Source: Streptomyces sp. BR123 (lineage in GTDB: Bacteria > Actinomycetota > Actinomycetes > Streptomycetales > Streptomycetaceae). From it: a stretch of DNA of 64,000 nt. Position 1 is the stretch's first letter. Each line of letters opens with the position of its first letter. This document shows positions 39,078 through 47,585 of this stretch, piece by piece. The notes under the pieces were generated by a model. It did no database searches. It was not told the DNA's origin and was given only the letters and a program-made list of their open reading frames with translations. The DNA is taken from NCBI RefSeq assembly GCF_013401435.1, contig NZ_JACBGN010000003.1, forward strand, positions 1-64,000, given 5' to 3'. The position numbers and the translations under genes were made by a program.

Positions 39078-39167
39078 GGTCCCGTGGCGCGGCCCGGTCC
39101 GGTGGCGGGAGCCGGTCCGGTGGCGGGAGCCAGTCCGGTGGCGGGAGCCGGTCCGGTGGGGGCGGCT
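39078..39167. repeat. Five-copy 18-bp tandem repeat
   Basis: Units near GGTCCGGTGGCGGGAGCC begin at 39078, 39096, 39114, 39132 and 39150. The middle three are nearly identical and the outer two divergent. The array fills most of the 220-base gap between divergent genes and ends 26 bases before the lipoprotein gene start, so it lies where the promoter should be. Confidence 0.85.
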
Positions 39168-39193
39168 GCGGGCGGTGACATAGCGTGCCCTGC

Positions 39194-40789
39194 ATGCATC
39201 AGGATCATATGACCGGACACGGCGGAGGTGCGGCCAGGCGGCAGTTCCTCACCCTCGCAACGGGCGCTGCCACTGCGGCCGGCCTCGGGGCCGTGGCCGC
39301 CTGCGGGACCGGCGACACCGGGGGCGCGAAGGGAGGGGGCGCGGAAGCGGCGAAGACCCCTGCCGCCACCTCACCGGGCGGCTTCGACGTCAAGGCCGAG
39401 AACGCCAGGCCCGGAAACGCCGACTGGCACGTCACCGAGGCCGGACCGGCCCGGGCCATCGAGGGCTTCGCCGACAAGGTGAGCGTGCTGCCCGGTGAGG
39501 CCTTCGGGCTGCACGTGTCGACCACCGCCCCCCGATTCACCGTCTCCGCCTACCGGATGGGCTGGTACGGCGGCGCCAGGGCCCGGCTCGTGTGGCGCTC
39601 GGAGGCCCTGCCCGGGGTGCGGCAGCCGGAGTACACCCTGGATGCCGCGACCCGGATGGTCAGCGCCCGGTGGCCCCGTACCACCACCGTCGACACCAAG
39701 GGCTGGCCCGAGGGCTGCTACCTGCTGCGGCTCGACGCGCAGGGCGGCGAGGGCCGGCGCTTCGTTCCGGTCACGGTGCGGTCGGCCGCTGCCGCCGGGC
39801 GTACGGTCGTCGTCAACGCCGTGGCGACCTGGCAGGCGTACAACCGGTGGGGCGGCTACAGCAGCTACGACGGCCCGAGCGGCGGCTACTCCTCCCGCTC
39901 CCTGGCCGTCTCCTTCGACCGGCCGTACGAGTACGACGACGGCGCCGGCCTGTTCCTCGTGTACGAGGCCCCGCTGCTCGCCCTGGCCGAGCGGCTCGGC
40001 ATACCGCTGGCCTACGCGACGACCACCGACGTCGCGCGCGAGAAGCGGCTGCTGGAGGGGGCCGCGGCGGTCCTGTCCCTCGGGCACGACGAGTACTGGT
40101 CGCCGGAGCAGCGGGCCCACTTCACCGCGGCCCGCGACGCCGGCACCAACATCGCGATCCTGGGCGCGAACTGCTGCTACCGCCGGATCCGGCTGGAGCC
40201 GTCCGACCTGGGGCCCGACCGCACCGTGGTCTGCTACAAGACCTCGTACGACCAGGACCCAGGGCACAGGCGGGGCCACCCGGCGACCACCGACTTCCGC
40301 TCGGCGCCGGGCGCCGACCCGGAGAGCTCGCTGCTCGGCGTGATCTACGACGGCTACCCGGTGGACGCCCCGTACGTGGTGACCAACCCGGGGCACTGGC
40401 TCTTCGAGGGCACCGGAGTGGAGGCGGGCGAACGCTTCGCGCACCTGGTGGGCGTGGAGTACGACAAGGTCGACACCGGCTTCCCCACACCCCGCCCGAT
40501 CGAGATCCTGGCCCACTCCCCCGTGGTGTGCGAGGGCCGGCCCAGCCACGCGGACACGGCGTACCACACGGCGCCGAGCGGGGCGGGCGTGTTCGCCACC
40601 GGGACCATGCGCTGGGTGGAGGCCCTGGACGCCACGGGCGACGGCAGCAGCGGCGCCAACCACGGGCTGGACGCGAAGGCAGGCGCCCTGACGACCCGGG
40701 TGACGGAGAACCTCCTGCGCGCCTTCGCAGCAGGCCCGGCAGGGCGCACACACCCGGCACGGGACAACCTGAAGACGGTGTACGGGTAG
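39194..40789 (+). CDS. Exported lipoprotein with N,N-dimethylformamidase-like domain
   Basis: A 531-residue protein with a combined Tat and lipoprotein signal: RRQFLTLATGAATAAGLG followed by the lipobox AVAAC. The body resembles the large subunit domain of N,N-dimethylformamidase, seen in AYRMGWYGGARARLVW, LSLGHDEYWSPEQRAHF and NIAILGANCCYRRIRLE. Members hydrolyse amides, but this membrane-tethered branch is uncharacterised. The start is uncertain. ATG 39194 stands seven bases after a -10-like TAGCGT (39181-39186), which would make it leaderless; ATG 39209 has AGGA before it. No small DMFase subunit is present. Confidence 0.75.
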   Translation: MHQDHMTGHGGGAARRQFLTLATGAATAAGLGAVAACGTGDTGGAKGGGAEAAKTPAATSPGGFDVKAENARPGNADWHVTEAGPARAIEGFADKVSVLPGEAFGLHVSTTAPRFTVSAYRMGWYGGARARLVWRSEALPGVRQPEYTLDAATRMVSARWPRTTTVDTKGWPEGCYLLRLDAQGGEGRRFVPVTVRSAAAAGRTVVVNAVATWQAYNRWGGYSSYDGPSGGYSSRSLAVSFDRPYEYDDGAGLFLVYEAPLLALAERLGIPLAYATTTDVAREKRLLEGAAAVLSLGHDEYWSPEQRAHFTAARDAGTNIAILGANCCYRRIRLEPSDLGPDRTVVCYKTSYDQDPGHRRGHPATTDFRSAPGADPESSLLGVIYDGYPVDAPYVVTNPGHWLFEGTGVEAGERFAHLVGVEYDKVDTGFPTPRPIEILAHSPVVCEGRPSHADTAYHTAPSGAGVFATGTMRWVEALDATGDGSSGANHGLDAKAGALTTRVTENLLRAFAAGPAGRTHPARDNLKTVYG

Positions 40790-40924
40790 AACCGCCGCAG
40801 CCGCAGCAACCGGTGGACTCTCCCGGAAGGGAGGTCTAGGATCATGATCACGGCATCGCGTGTCGGTCACCGACCGGGTGAGGCATGGAGGTGCCCGTGA
40901 TGTGCCTTGCGGAGGCATTCACAC

Positions 40925-41323
40925 ATGTCAGCCATGCTGAACCACACGATCGTCCACTCCCTGAACAACCGGGAGTCCGCCGAATTCCTCGCCGGCGTCC
41001 TCGGCCTCGAGGTCGGCACGGAGTGGGGACCGTTCATCCCCGTCGAAACCGCCAACGGCGTCACCTTGGACTTCGCGACCGTCCCGGCCGAATCCATCAC
41101 CCCCCAGCACTACGCCTTCCTGATCTCCGAAGCGGAGTTCGACAGCTCGTTCGAGAAGATCCGGGCGGCCGGAATCGACTACTGGGCCGACCCCCAGCAG
41201 AAGCGCCCCGGCGAGATCAACCACAACGACGGCGGCCGCGGCGTCTACTTCCCGGACCCGTCCGGCCACGCCCTGGAAATCATCACCCGCCCCTACGGCT
41301 ACCAGGCCCCCACGACGGAGTAG
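40925..41323 (+). CDS. VOC-family (glyoxalase fold) protein
   Basis: A 132-residue VOC-fold protein with the start LNHTIVHSLNNRESAEFLAG and the metal-site end GGRGVYFPDPSGHALEIITR. The metal-ligand His and Glu positions, HTIVH at the start and HALEII at the end, are kept, so it may be an active dioxygenase or isomerase. ATG 40925 follows GGAGG with nine bases between. Upstream, TAGGAT at 40837-40842 could be a -10 element. It is alone, ending at a strong shared terminator. Confidence 0.85.
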   Translation: MSAMLNHTIVHSLNNRESAEFLAGVLGLEVGTEWGPFIPVETANGVTLDFATVPAESITPQHYAFLISEAEFDSSFEKIRAAGIDYWADPQQKRPGEINHNDGGRGVYFPDPSGHALEIITRPYGYQAPTTE

Positions 41324-41341
41324 CAGCCCTCAGCCGACGAG

Positions 41342-41387
41342 AAGGGCGCCCGGGCCGGAAGCCGCGCTCCGGCCCACGGGCGCCCTT
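41342..41387. terminator. Bidirectional stem-loop terminator
   Basis: AAGGGCGCCCGGGCCGGA (from 41342) pairs with TCCGGCCCACGGGCGCCCTT (to 41387) with one small bulge. It lies between the convergent VOC and btuD genes. Confidence 0.9.
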
Positions 41388-41446
41388 CACCACACCCGCA
41401 GGCGGACCGGCCGTGGGAACCTCCGGCCGACCGGGCCCACGAAGGG

Positions 41447-42259
41447 TCAGTGGTCTGCTCGGGGCGTGTCCAGCGGGAGGTAGACGATGTTCGGGATGCC
41501 TGTGCGGGGGTGTGTCGTGATGTGGGTGCGGACGTTGTAGACCTCCGCCAGGAGTTGCTCCGTCAGGACCTCGGCCGGTGGGCCTGCGGCGGCCGTGCGC
41601 CCTGCCGACAGGACGTACAGGCGGTCGCAGAACGCCGCGGCCAGGTTGAGGTCGTGCAGGACGAGGAGGGCCGTGGTGGGGAGGGCCCGCACCAGGGCCA
41701 GGATCTCCAGCCGGTAGCGGATGTCGAGGTGGTTGGTCGGCTCGTCGAGGGCGAGGAGGCCGGGGTCCTGGGTCAGGGCGCGGGCCACGAGGGCGCGCTG
41801 GCGTTCGCCGCCGGAGAGATCGTCGAAGCGGCGGTCCGCGAAGGCGGCCGCGCCGACGGCTTCCAGGGCGTCGGCGACGCGCCGGGCGTCGTCCGGACCG
41901 TCCTGCTCCCAGAACCGCTTGTGCGGGCTGCGCCCCATGGCGACGACCTCGCGGACGGTCAGCCCGAGCATGCCGGTGGCGTCCTGCGGGACGACCGCCG
42001 TGCGCCGGGCCCGGTCCTTGACGCCGAGTGCCGCCGCGTCCGTGCCGTCCAGCAGGACGCGGCCGCCCGTGGGCCGCAGGGTGCCGTACACGCAGCGCAG
42101 CAGGGTGGTCTTGCCGCTGCCGTTGGGGCCGACCACGCCGACCGTTTCGCCGGGCCGGGCGGTGAGGTCGACTCCGTGGAGCAGGGTGTGCCCGCCCGTC
42201 GTGTAACGCACGCCCTCGACGGTGAGTTCCACTGGGTGCGCGTACCTGTCCACGGTCAT
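41447..42259 (-). CDS. btuD: Vitamin B12 ABC transporter, ATP-binding protein
   Basis: A 270-residue ABC ATPase of the FecCD/BtuCD importer class. Walker A is GPNGSGKTT, the signature LSGGERQRALVARALT and Walker B LLALDEPTNHLD. ATG 42259 overlaps the permease stop (ATGA). Its cobalamin assignment comes from the riboswitch at the head of the operon; the sequence alone would also fit iron-siderophore uptake. It is the last gene of the operon, and a terminator follows. Confidence 0.88.
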   Translation of the reverse strand: MTVDRYAHPVELTVEGVRYTTGGHTLLHGVDLTARPGETVGVVGPNGSGKTTLLRCVYGTLRPTGGRVLLDGTDAAALGVKDRARRTAVVPQDATGMLGLTVREVVAMGRSPHKRFWEQDGPDDARRVADALEAVGAAAFADRRFDDLSGGERQRALVARALTQDPGLLALDEPTNHLDIRYRLEILALVRALPTTALLVLHDLNLAAAFCDRLYVLSAGRTAAAGPPAEVLTEQLLAEVYNVRTHITTHPRTGIPNIVYLPLDTPRADH

Positions 42260-43347
42260 GCCGCCACCCCCTCGGTGCGCGTCGAGCGCCGCAGCATCCA
42301 CAGGAAGAACGGTCCGCCGGCGAGCGCGGTGACCACACCGACCGGTATCTCCTCGGGCGCCGCAGCCGTACGCGCGATCAGGTCGGCCAGGAGCAGGAAC
42401 ACCGCCCCGCCGAGTGCGGCGACCGGCAGCAGGGCCCGGTGCCCGGCCCCGACGACCATCCGGGCGGCGTGCGGAACCATCAGCCCGACGAAGCCGATGG
42501 CTCCGCTGTACGCGACGAGCACCCCCGTGACCAGGGAGACGAGGACGAAGACGGCGGCGCGGAAGCGGCCCGCGTCCAGGCCGAGGCTGTGTGCGCCCTC
42601 CTCCCCCGCCAGGAGCAGGTCGAGCGGCCGGGCGAGGGCGACCAGCAGGGCGGTGCCGGCGAGCAGCACCGCGGCGGGCAGTGCCAGTTCGTCCGGGCGG
42701 GCGCCGCCGATGCCGCCGAGGGTCCAGAAGAGGACGGACCGTACCTGGTCGGGGCTGGCGGCGAGCACCAGCACCAGGCTGGTCAGCGCGGACAGGATGT
42801 ACTGGACGGCGACGCCTGCGAGGATCAGCCGCCCTGTGGTCATGCTTCCGCCGCGCCGGGCCATCGCGTACACGGCGACGAGCGCGCACATCGACCCGGC
42901 GAACGCGGCCGTGGGCACTGCGATCCCGCCGGCGGCGCCCGCGGTTCCTGCGCCCGCTCCGAGGACGATGACCAGGACCGCGCCGGCCGACGCCCCCGAG
43001 GAGGCACCGAGGAGGAAGGGGTCGGCGAGCTGGTTGCGTACGAGGGCCTGCAGGACCGTGCCGGCCACGGCCAGCCCGGCTCCGACGACGGCGCCGAGGA
43101 GCACCCGCGGCATCCGCACGTCCCACACGATGGAGGCGAACGCCCCGCCGCCCGGTCCGGGTCCGCGGAGCACCAGGTCGAGCACCTGGCCGGGGGCGAT
43201 CCGGACCGGCCCCAGGGCGAGCCCCGCCACGGCGGACGCGACGAGCGCGGCGGCGAGGAGGAGCACGACCAGGGCGACGGGCGGACGGGACCGCAGGATG
43301 GTCCGTGTGGCGGTCCGTGCCGCGGGCCGGGAGACGGGGCGGCTCAC
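42256..43347 (-). CDS. btuC: Vitamin B12 ABC transporter, permease
   Basis: A 363-residue FecCD/BtuC-family permease with about ten membrane helices. Family segments are VRMPRVLLGAVVGAGLAVAG, LADPFLLGASSGASAGA and GFVGLMVPHAARM (the ATPase-contacting loop). GTG 43347 overlaps the stop of the binding-protein gene (GTGA), giving continuous coupling through the operon. The first 28 residues are Arg/Pro-rich and precede TM1. Cobalamin is inferred as substrate from the riboswitch. Confidence 0.88.
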   Translation of the reverse strand: MSRPVSRPAARTATRTILRSRPPVALVVLLLAAALVASAVAGLALGPVRIAPGQVLDLVLRGPGPGGGAFASIVWDVRMPRVLLGAVVGAGLAVAGTVLQALVRNQLADPFLLGASSGASAGAVLVIVLGAGAGTAGAAGGIAVPTAAFAGSMCALVAVYAMARRGGSMTTGRLILAGVAVQYILSALTSLVLVLAASPDQVRSVLFWTLGGIGGARPDELALPAAVLLAGTALLVALARPLDLLLAGEEGAHSLGLDAGRFRAAVFVLVSLVTGVLVAYSGAIGFVGLMVPHAARMVVGAGHRALLPVAALGGAVFLLLADLIARTAAAPEEIPVGVVTALAGGPFFLWMLRRSTRTEGVAA

Positions 43348-44345
43348 GGGGCGTCGGGGTGGAGCTGGCGGCCCAGCGCCTCGACGGCGTCGGCGACGCG
43401 CACGCCGAGGACGACCGAGGACAACGGCAGCACCGCGAACCTGCGGTTCCTGACCGCGGGAACCTCCGCGAGTGCCGGGTCGTTCAACAGGCGCTGCTTC
43501 TTGCTCTCGACGGTGGTACTGCCGTAGTCGTAGATGAGGATGACCTCGGGCTTGCGCTCGATGACCTTCTCCCACGACACGTCGCCGAAGGTGTCCTTGA
43601 GGTCGGCGAAGGTGTTCGTCCCACCCGCCAGGGAGACGATCTCGTTGCCGATGCCGTGGCCGCCCGAGGTGAAGGCGCTGTCCTGACCTGAGTCGTAGAC
43701 GAAGACCGACGGCCGGGCCTTGTCCTTGACCCGGGCGGTGGCGGCGTCCACGCGGCGCTGCTCCTCCGCGATGAGCCGTTCGCCCCGCTCGGGGACGCCG
43801 AAGGTGCGGGCGACCTCGGTGATCTCGGTTTTCAGCTGGTCCAGGCCGACGGGCCCGCCGGTGCAGTACTCAATGCTGAGCCGGGAGTTGACCCCCGCCT
43901 TGGCGAGAGACGCACGGTCGCGGCCCTGCGCCTTGTCGAAGGCGCTGGCGTAACCGCCGTACACGAAGTCCGGATCGGCGCCGAGGAGCACCTCCTTGGA
44001 CGGGTACTCCTCGGCCAGCACCTTGATCCCGTCGTACGCGGGCCGGTAGGCGGGCAGCACCGCGTCGTCGAGGTAGGCGGTACCCGCCATCCGGTCCTGC
44101 AGGCCGAGGGCAAGCAGCAGTTCGGTGGCGTGCTGGTTCATGCTGACGGCCCGCCGCGGCGGCGCCTGGTAGGTGCTGGTGACACCGCAGTTGGTGGCGG
44201 TGTACGGGAACCCGGGCGCGGCGGCCGCCCCCGCGGCCGGGTTCTGGGCCGCCCCGCCCGGTGCACCGGGCCCGCCGCACGCGGCGAGCGGTATCAGGAA
44301 GGGAAGCGGGGCAAGTGCGCGCAGCAGAGCGCGGGAACGCGACAT
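43344..44345 (-). CDS. btuF: Vitamin B12 ABC transporter, substrate-binding lipoprotein
   Basis: A 333-residue extracytoplasmic binding lipoprotein. The signal ends at the lipobox LAAC near residue 23. The fold is the class III (BtuF/FepB) type, with RRAVSMNQHATELLLALGLQ in the first lobe and SSVVLGVRVADAVEAL in the last helix. ATG 44345 has GGAGAGG seven bases upstream, and that site lies in the expression platform of the cobalamin riboswitch, so B12 should block its translation. Confidence 0.88.
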   Translation of the reverse strand: MSRSRALLRALAPLPFLIPLAACGGPGAPGGAAQNPAAGAAAAPGFPYTATNCGVTSTYQAPPRRAVSMNQHATELLLALGLQDRMAGTAYLDDAVLPAYRPAYDGIKVLAEEYPSKEVLLGADPDFVYGGYASAFDKAQGRDRASLAKAGVNSRLSIEYCTGGPVGLDQLKTEITEVARTFGVPERGERLIAEEQRRVDAATARVKDKARPSVFVYDSGQDSAFTSGGHGIGNEIVSLAGGTNTFADLKDTFGDVSWEKVIERKPEVILIYDYGSTTVESKKQRLLNDPALAEVPAVRNRRFAVLPLSSVVLGVRVADAVEALGRQLHPDAP

Positions 44346-44399
44346 GGCGAAGCCTCTCCGGGGGATCCTCGTCCCCTGGCCGACGTGAAGAGGCGGCGC

Positions 44400-44520
44400 G
44401 TCAGTGTCTGGCTTCCGGCTCCGTGGAGGGGCCGGTCACAGTGGCGGGACCGCACCGGAGTCGCACCGGTTTCCTGTCCTGCACCGCCGAGTTGGTCCAC
44501 ACCAGTCTGCCAGACCACCA
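44400..44520 (-). promoter_or_regulatory. Cobalamin riboswitch
   Basis: The minus strand upstream of btuF carries the cobalamin riboswitch core in order: GGAAACCGGTGCGACTCC (complement of 44457-44474), CGCCACTGTGACC (44433-44445) and the B12 box GGAAGCCAGACACTG (44402-44416). Between it and btuF, a GGGGA/TCCCC hairpin stands next to the Shine-Dalgarno site. By family knowledge it binds adenosylcobalamin and turns expression off when B12 is plentiful. The outer P1 boundary is approximate. Confidence 0.93.
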
Positions 44521-45618
44521 CGGACCAGCCGAAAGCAGCCGCCCGGTGACGCGGGCCGGGGGCGCGGGGGCGAGGCGCGGGCGCGGGGGCGCCGTCCCCG
44601 GACGGCCCGTGCACGCCGGAGGCCAGTCCCCGCCGCGCCCGGACCCGATGCGCGTCGGTCGTGGCCCGCGCCCGCGACCGGGACGTGGACGCCGCCGGCG
44701 GAACACGGTTCGCTCGTTGCCGGGACAGGCCGAGCCGTCGGTGCCTGGTGTCGGCACCTGGTGCCGGACGCTGTACGACCGCCTCGGCAGCGGAGTTGTC
44801 GCCGACGACCCGATCCCGGGCGGGTGCCTCGCGCAGCCGTGCGTTCCCGTCCCGTTCGCACACTTTTGCCATCTGCACCGGCCGAAGACTTTCTCCGTCC
44901 CGTGGGTAGACATGTACCAGACCACGGTCGAGAAACAGCAGGCCATGGCCTACGTGAGCATCGCCCACACCATGGACACCTCCCGCGCCACCGGCAAGTC
45001 CAAGCCACCGTCGACATCCGCTCCACCAGCGGCGTCGGCTCGATGTGGTGCGAGGTGCTCGCCGCATCACAGATCCGATCCCGGGGACCCGCCATGAAGA
45101 TCCCGCCACCCAGAACCGCCAGGGCCGCCACGCCATCCTCGACGAGCTGCCGGCACCGATGTCCGAGCAGAACCAGCTGAACTCCCCGCCCCGCCCGACC
45201 CGGAGCCCGAGGAGCCGGCGGCGCCGCCATCGCAACCCAGGACGCCTCGGGGCCTGGTACCCGGGAGTCCAGTGCTGGCGAGGGACGCATTGAGATGGCT
45301 ACCGAGAGGCGTGCTGTTCAAGGTACGCCGCTGCGGCGCCTGCGCTGCCAATGGTGGCTCGCGCAAAGCCCCTTGCTGATGTACCGACGAGTGCAGCCGG
45401 GAAACTCGCACCGTCGAGCCGCCATCGCCGCCGCGCCGTGCATGCGGTGCGCGGCCGCAGGGCCCGTGTCTGCGTGACGCTGCCATCGCTGGTGGTGCAG
45501 GGCGCACCACCCCCGAGCGAGCACGCGTACGGGGCGATTGCACCCTCAACTGTGCAGGTGAGTTCGTCCATGCCGTTTCCCTCGAAGAAGACGTTCCCAA
45601 CACAGAAGGAGGCGCCCC
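44521..45618. other. Decayed, probably phage-derived stretch
   Basis: About 1.1 kb with no intact gene that I trust. Codon bias is weak, and the open frames change repeatedly between 44860 and 45300. One fragment at 45318-45571, listed separately, has a phage-type zinc-finger signature. The rest has no recognisable domain. Its place beside an endolysin and a tRNA suggests prophage remains. Confidence 0.5.
45318..45571 (-). pseudogene. HNH-nuclease-type zinc-finger fragment, frameshifted
   Basis: From 45524 the minus strand reads LARGWCALHHQRWQRH, then CEFPGCTRRYISKGLCASHH and a basic end. The repeated CxxxGC...GLCxxHxxR pattern is typical of the N-terminal part of actinophage HNH endonucleases. 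The frame from 45571 starts MDELTCTVEGAIAPY, which supplies the missing first cysteine pair (CTVEG) one frame away. An intact start would need a frameshift near 45530. The nuclease domain itself is absent. Confidence 0.5.
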
Positions 45619-46500
45619 ATGGCTTGGTGCCCGTTTGCGCAAAAGCTCGAGCTACAGCCCGAGAGCGATCAGCAGCCCGCTATCCGGCCGACGCAGTTCA
45701 TCCTGCACAGCATTGCGGCCCCGTGGGACCCCCAGCGGCTCTACGAGTACTGGAAGACCACCAACCTGGAATCCCACTTTGGCCTCGGGTACACAGGCCC
45801 GCCTGCTCAGTACATAGGCACCGAGACCAGGGCCGACGCCAACTACCTCGCCAATCGCCGGCCTGACGGCACGGGCGCAGTGTCCATCGAGACTGCATCC
45901 AACGACGACCACTCCGACCCGTGGACCGACTCCCAGGTCGAGGAGCTCATCAAGCTCGGCGTTTGGCTGCACCAGCGGCACGGCATCCCGCTCCGGATCT
46001 GTCGCACCGCATCCGATCCCGGCTACGGCTACCACCGGCTCCACGCCGACTGGGCCGTCAGCGGTACGGACTGCCCCGGCGACGCCCGAGTCGCCCAGTT
46101 CAAGGACGTGATCTTCCCGGCCATCGTCGCCCGAGCCACGGGCCAGGCCCCCAACCCCTCAGAGGAGGACGACATGCCCCTGACGCAGGCTGACATCGAC
46201 GCGGTCGCCAGCGCCGTCTGGAACCACACCGAGACCAACGCCAACACCGGCGAGCCCGTGTACATGGGCGCGGTCATGGCGTGGATGGACAAGGTGCACG
46301 TCACCCAGACGGAGAAGGTGCTGAAGCAGCTTGCGGCGACGCAGGCCGCGGTCACGGCACTTGCCACCCAGCTCGGCCAGATCCACAGCGTGGACACCGC
46401 CACCGTCGTCGCGGCGGTCAAGGCGGCCATCGCCGACGCGGTCGTCCACGTCGACGTCGAAGTCACCGGCACCCCGGCCGATTCGCGTTCCGCACCCTGA
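45619..46500 (+). CDS. Phage-type endolysin (N-acetylmuramoyl-L-alanine amidase, Amidase_2/PGRP fold)
   Basis: A 293-residue peptidoglycan amidase like those of actinophages. The zinc ligands can be traced as His in FILHSIAAPW (near 30), His in GYHRLHADW (near 140) and Cys in GTDCPGD. The C-terminal 100 residues (from MPLTQADIDAVASAVWNHTE) form the tail found in many Streptomyces phage lysins, with a helical repeat and no transmembrane segment. ATG 45619 has a perfect site, GAAGGAGG. No holin, integrase or structural gene is nearby, so it is an isolated prophage gene, still open and possibly functional. It lies on the 3' side of the tRNA-Trp gene. Confidence 0.85.
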   Translation: MAWCPFAQKLELQPESDQQPAIRPTQFILHSIAAPWDPQRLYEYWKTTNLESHFGLGYTGPPAQYIGTETRADANYLANRRPDGTGAVSIETASNDDHSDPWTDSQVEELIKLGVWLHQRHGIPLRICRTASDPGYGYHRLHADWAVSGTDCPGDARVAQFKDVIFPAIVARATGQAPNPSEEDDMPLTQADIDAVASAVWNHTETNANTGEPVYMGAVMAWMDKVHVTQTEKVLKQLAATQAAVTALATQLGQIHSVDTATVVAAVKAAIADAVVHVDVEVTGTPADSRSAP

Positions 46501-46658
46501 CCGGCAGGAACCGCAAGAACATGTGGGGGGTGAGGTGCGGTGGCGATGACGTAGCCGGGGCGCAGTCCTGACGTGGCGCCGGCAAACGACTGCACGAAGA
46601 AGACCCAGATCGATGCCTCCGACCTGGGCCCTCTTCCGCGAACTATCTGCTCACACAG
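46501..46658. other. Gap between endolysin and tRNA-Trp
   Basis: No gene is seen. A small hairpin CTGCT...AGCAG (46646-46660) lies directly after the tRNA 3' end on the minus strand. Confidence 0.4.
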
Positions 46659-46732
46659 CAGGGGCGACAGGATTCGAACCTGCGGCATTCGGTTTTGGAG
46701 ACCGACGCTCTGGCCAGCTGAGCTACACCCCT
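46659..46732 (-). tRNA. trnW: tRNA-Trp (anticodon CCA)
   Basis: A 74-nt tRNA on the minus strand. The acceptor arm AGGGGTG pairs with CGCCCCT, the D-arm is GCTC...GAGC, the anticodon stem TCGGT/ACCGA holds the loop CTCCAAA (anticodon CCA), and the T-arm contains TTCGAAT. CCA is not encoded. Its 3' end faces the endolysin remnant, as expected for an integration target. In many Streptomyces tRNA-Trp stands before secE-nusG; that is not the case here. Confidence 0.93.
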
Positions 46733-46778
46733 TTGGTGAGGACAACCATGCCATGACACGGCGAGAAGATCCACTCGA

Positions 46779-47471
46779 TTAAGGGCGCGTGTCCGCCGAA
46801 GCGCGGCGGCGGCGGTGGACGGCGGCCAGGGCTGCGGTCAGACGTGCCCGCCGGCCCGGTGCACGGTCTCGGCGGCGGCCACCACGGCCTCGCCGCCGCC
46901 CGCCGACAGGGCGCCGGTGATCCACGCTGCCGATCAGGGCCTTGGCTCCGGTGAGCACGTCCCGCCAGGCCGCCACGTGCCCGGGCGAGAGGGGTGGAAC
47001 CGGCGCTGTGCGTGCGCCAGTAGACAACTCGCGGTCGCCCCCCGGTGTCGTCAGCGAGCAGAGGCGCCGTGGGGGCGGGGGGCCCGGCATATGGGCGCGG
47101 TGTCCACGCCGAGTTCGGCGACCCTGCTCAGCAGCGGAACGCTCAGCTCGTCGTCCCCGATGACGGCGAGCAGGGGCGGTCCGGGCGCCCGCTGCGCCCG
47201 CCGCGGCGGCGGCGTTCAGGGCGGTCTCCGCCTGTCCGGCTGTGGTGACCGTGCCGACCCCGATCAGCGCGGGGCGGCCGTGCGCGTCGGCGAGCGGCAC
47301 AGTCCGGGCGACGGCCTCGGCCCAGCCGGGCGTCGTGGTGGTCAGCTCGACCACGCGGCAGCCTGCGACCAGCAGGGTTTCGGTCCGGCGGGCCGGCGTC
47401 GCCCGGCCGGGAGTGCGCAGCACCGGCAGCAGTCGCCGGGAGGCCAGAGCCGCGTACGGATGGCAGGACAC
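46779..47471 (-). pseudogene. Decayed KDPG aldolase joined to a PfkB sugar kinase remnant
   Basis: The minus-strand frame from 47471 starts like a KDPG/KHG aldolase: LLVAGCRVVELTTTTPGWAE, then ALIGVGTVTTAGQAETALNA. It then breaks. Another frame continues with GDDELSVPLLSRVAELGVDT, and later fragments in two more frames read TPGGDR, VVYWRTHSAG, AAWRDVLTGAKALIGS and ITGALSAGGGEAVVAAAE, the order of a PfkB-type 2-keto-3-deoxygluconate kinase. At least four frame changes are needed, and the aldolase C-terminus and kinase N-terminus are missing, so a deletion fused the two. It is not functional. Confidence 0.75.
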
Positions 47472-47585
47472 CCCGAGTCGACTCCCCGTCGGAAACTCTC
47501 TCCGAAAAACTGTTATCCGGCCCCTGCTCGCCGGTCTCCCAGATATCGGGCATCATCGACCGCCGGTACGGACAGGGAACCTCAT

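Noticed and set aside
46659-46732. Prophage attachment repeat (second copy of the tRNA 3' end)
   Set aside because: I looked through 44.5-50 kb for a duplicate of the tRNA 3' segment and saw none, so no att sites are annotated.
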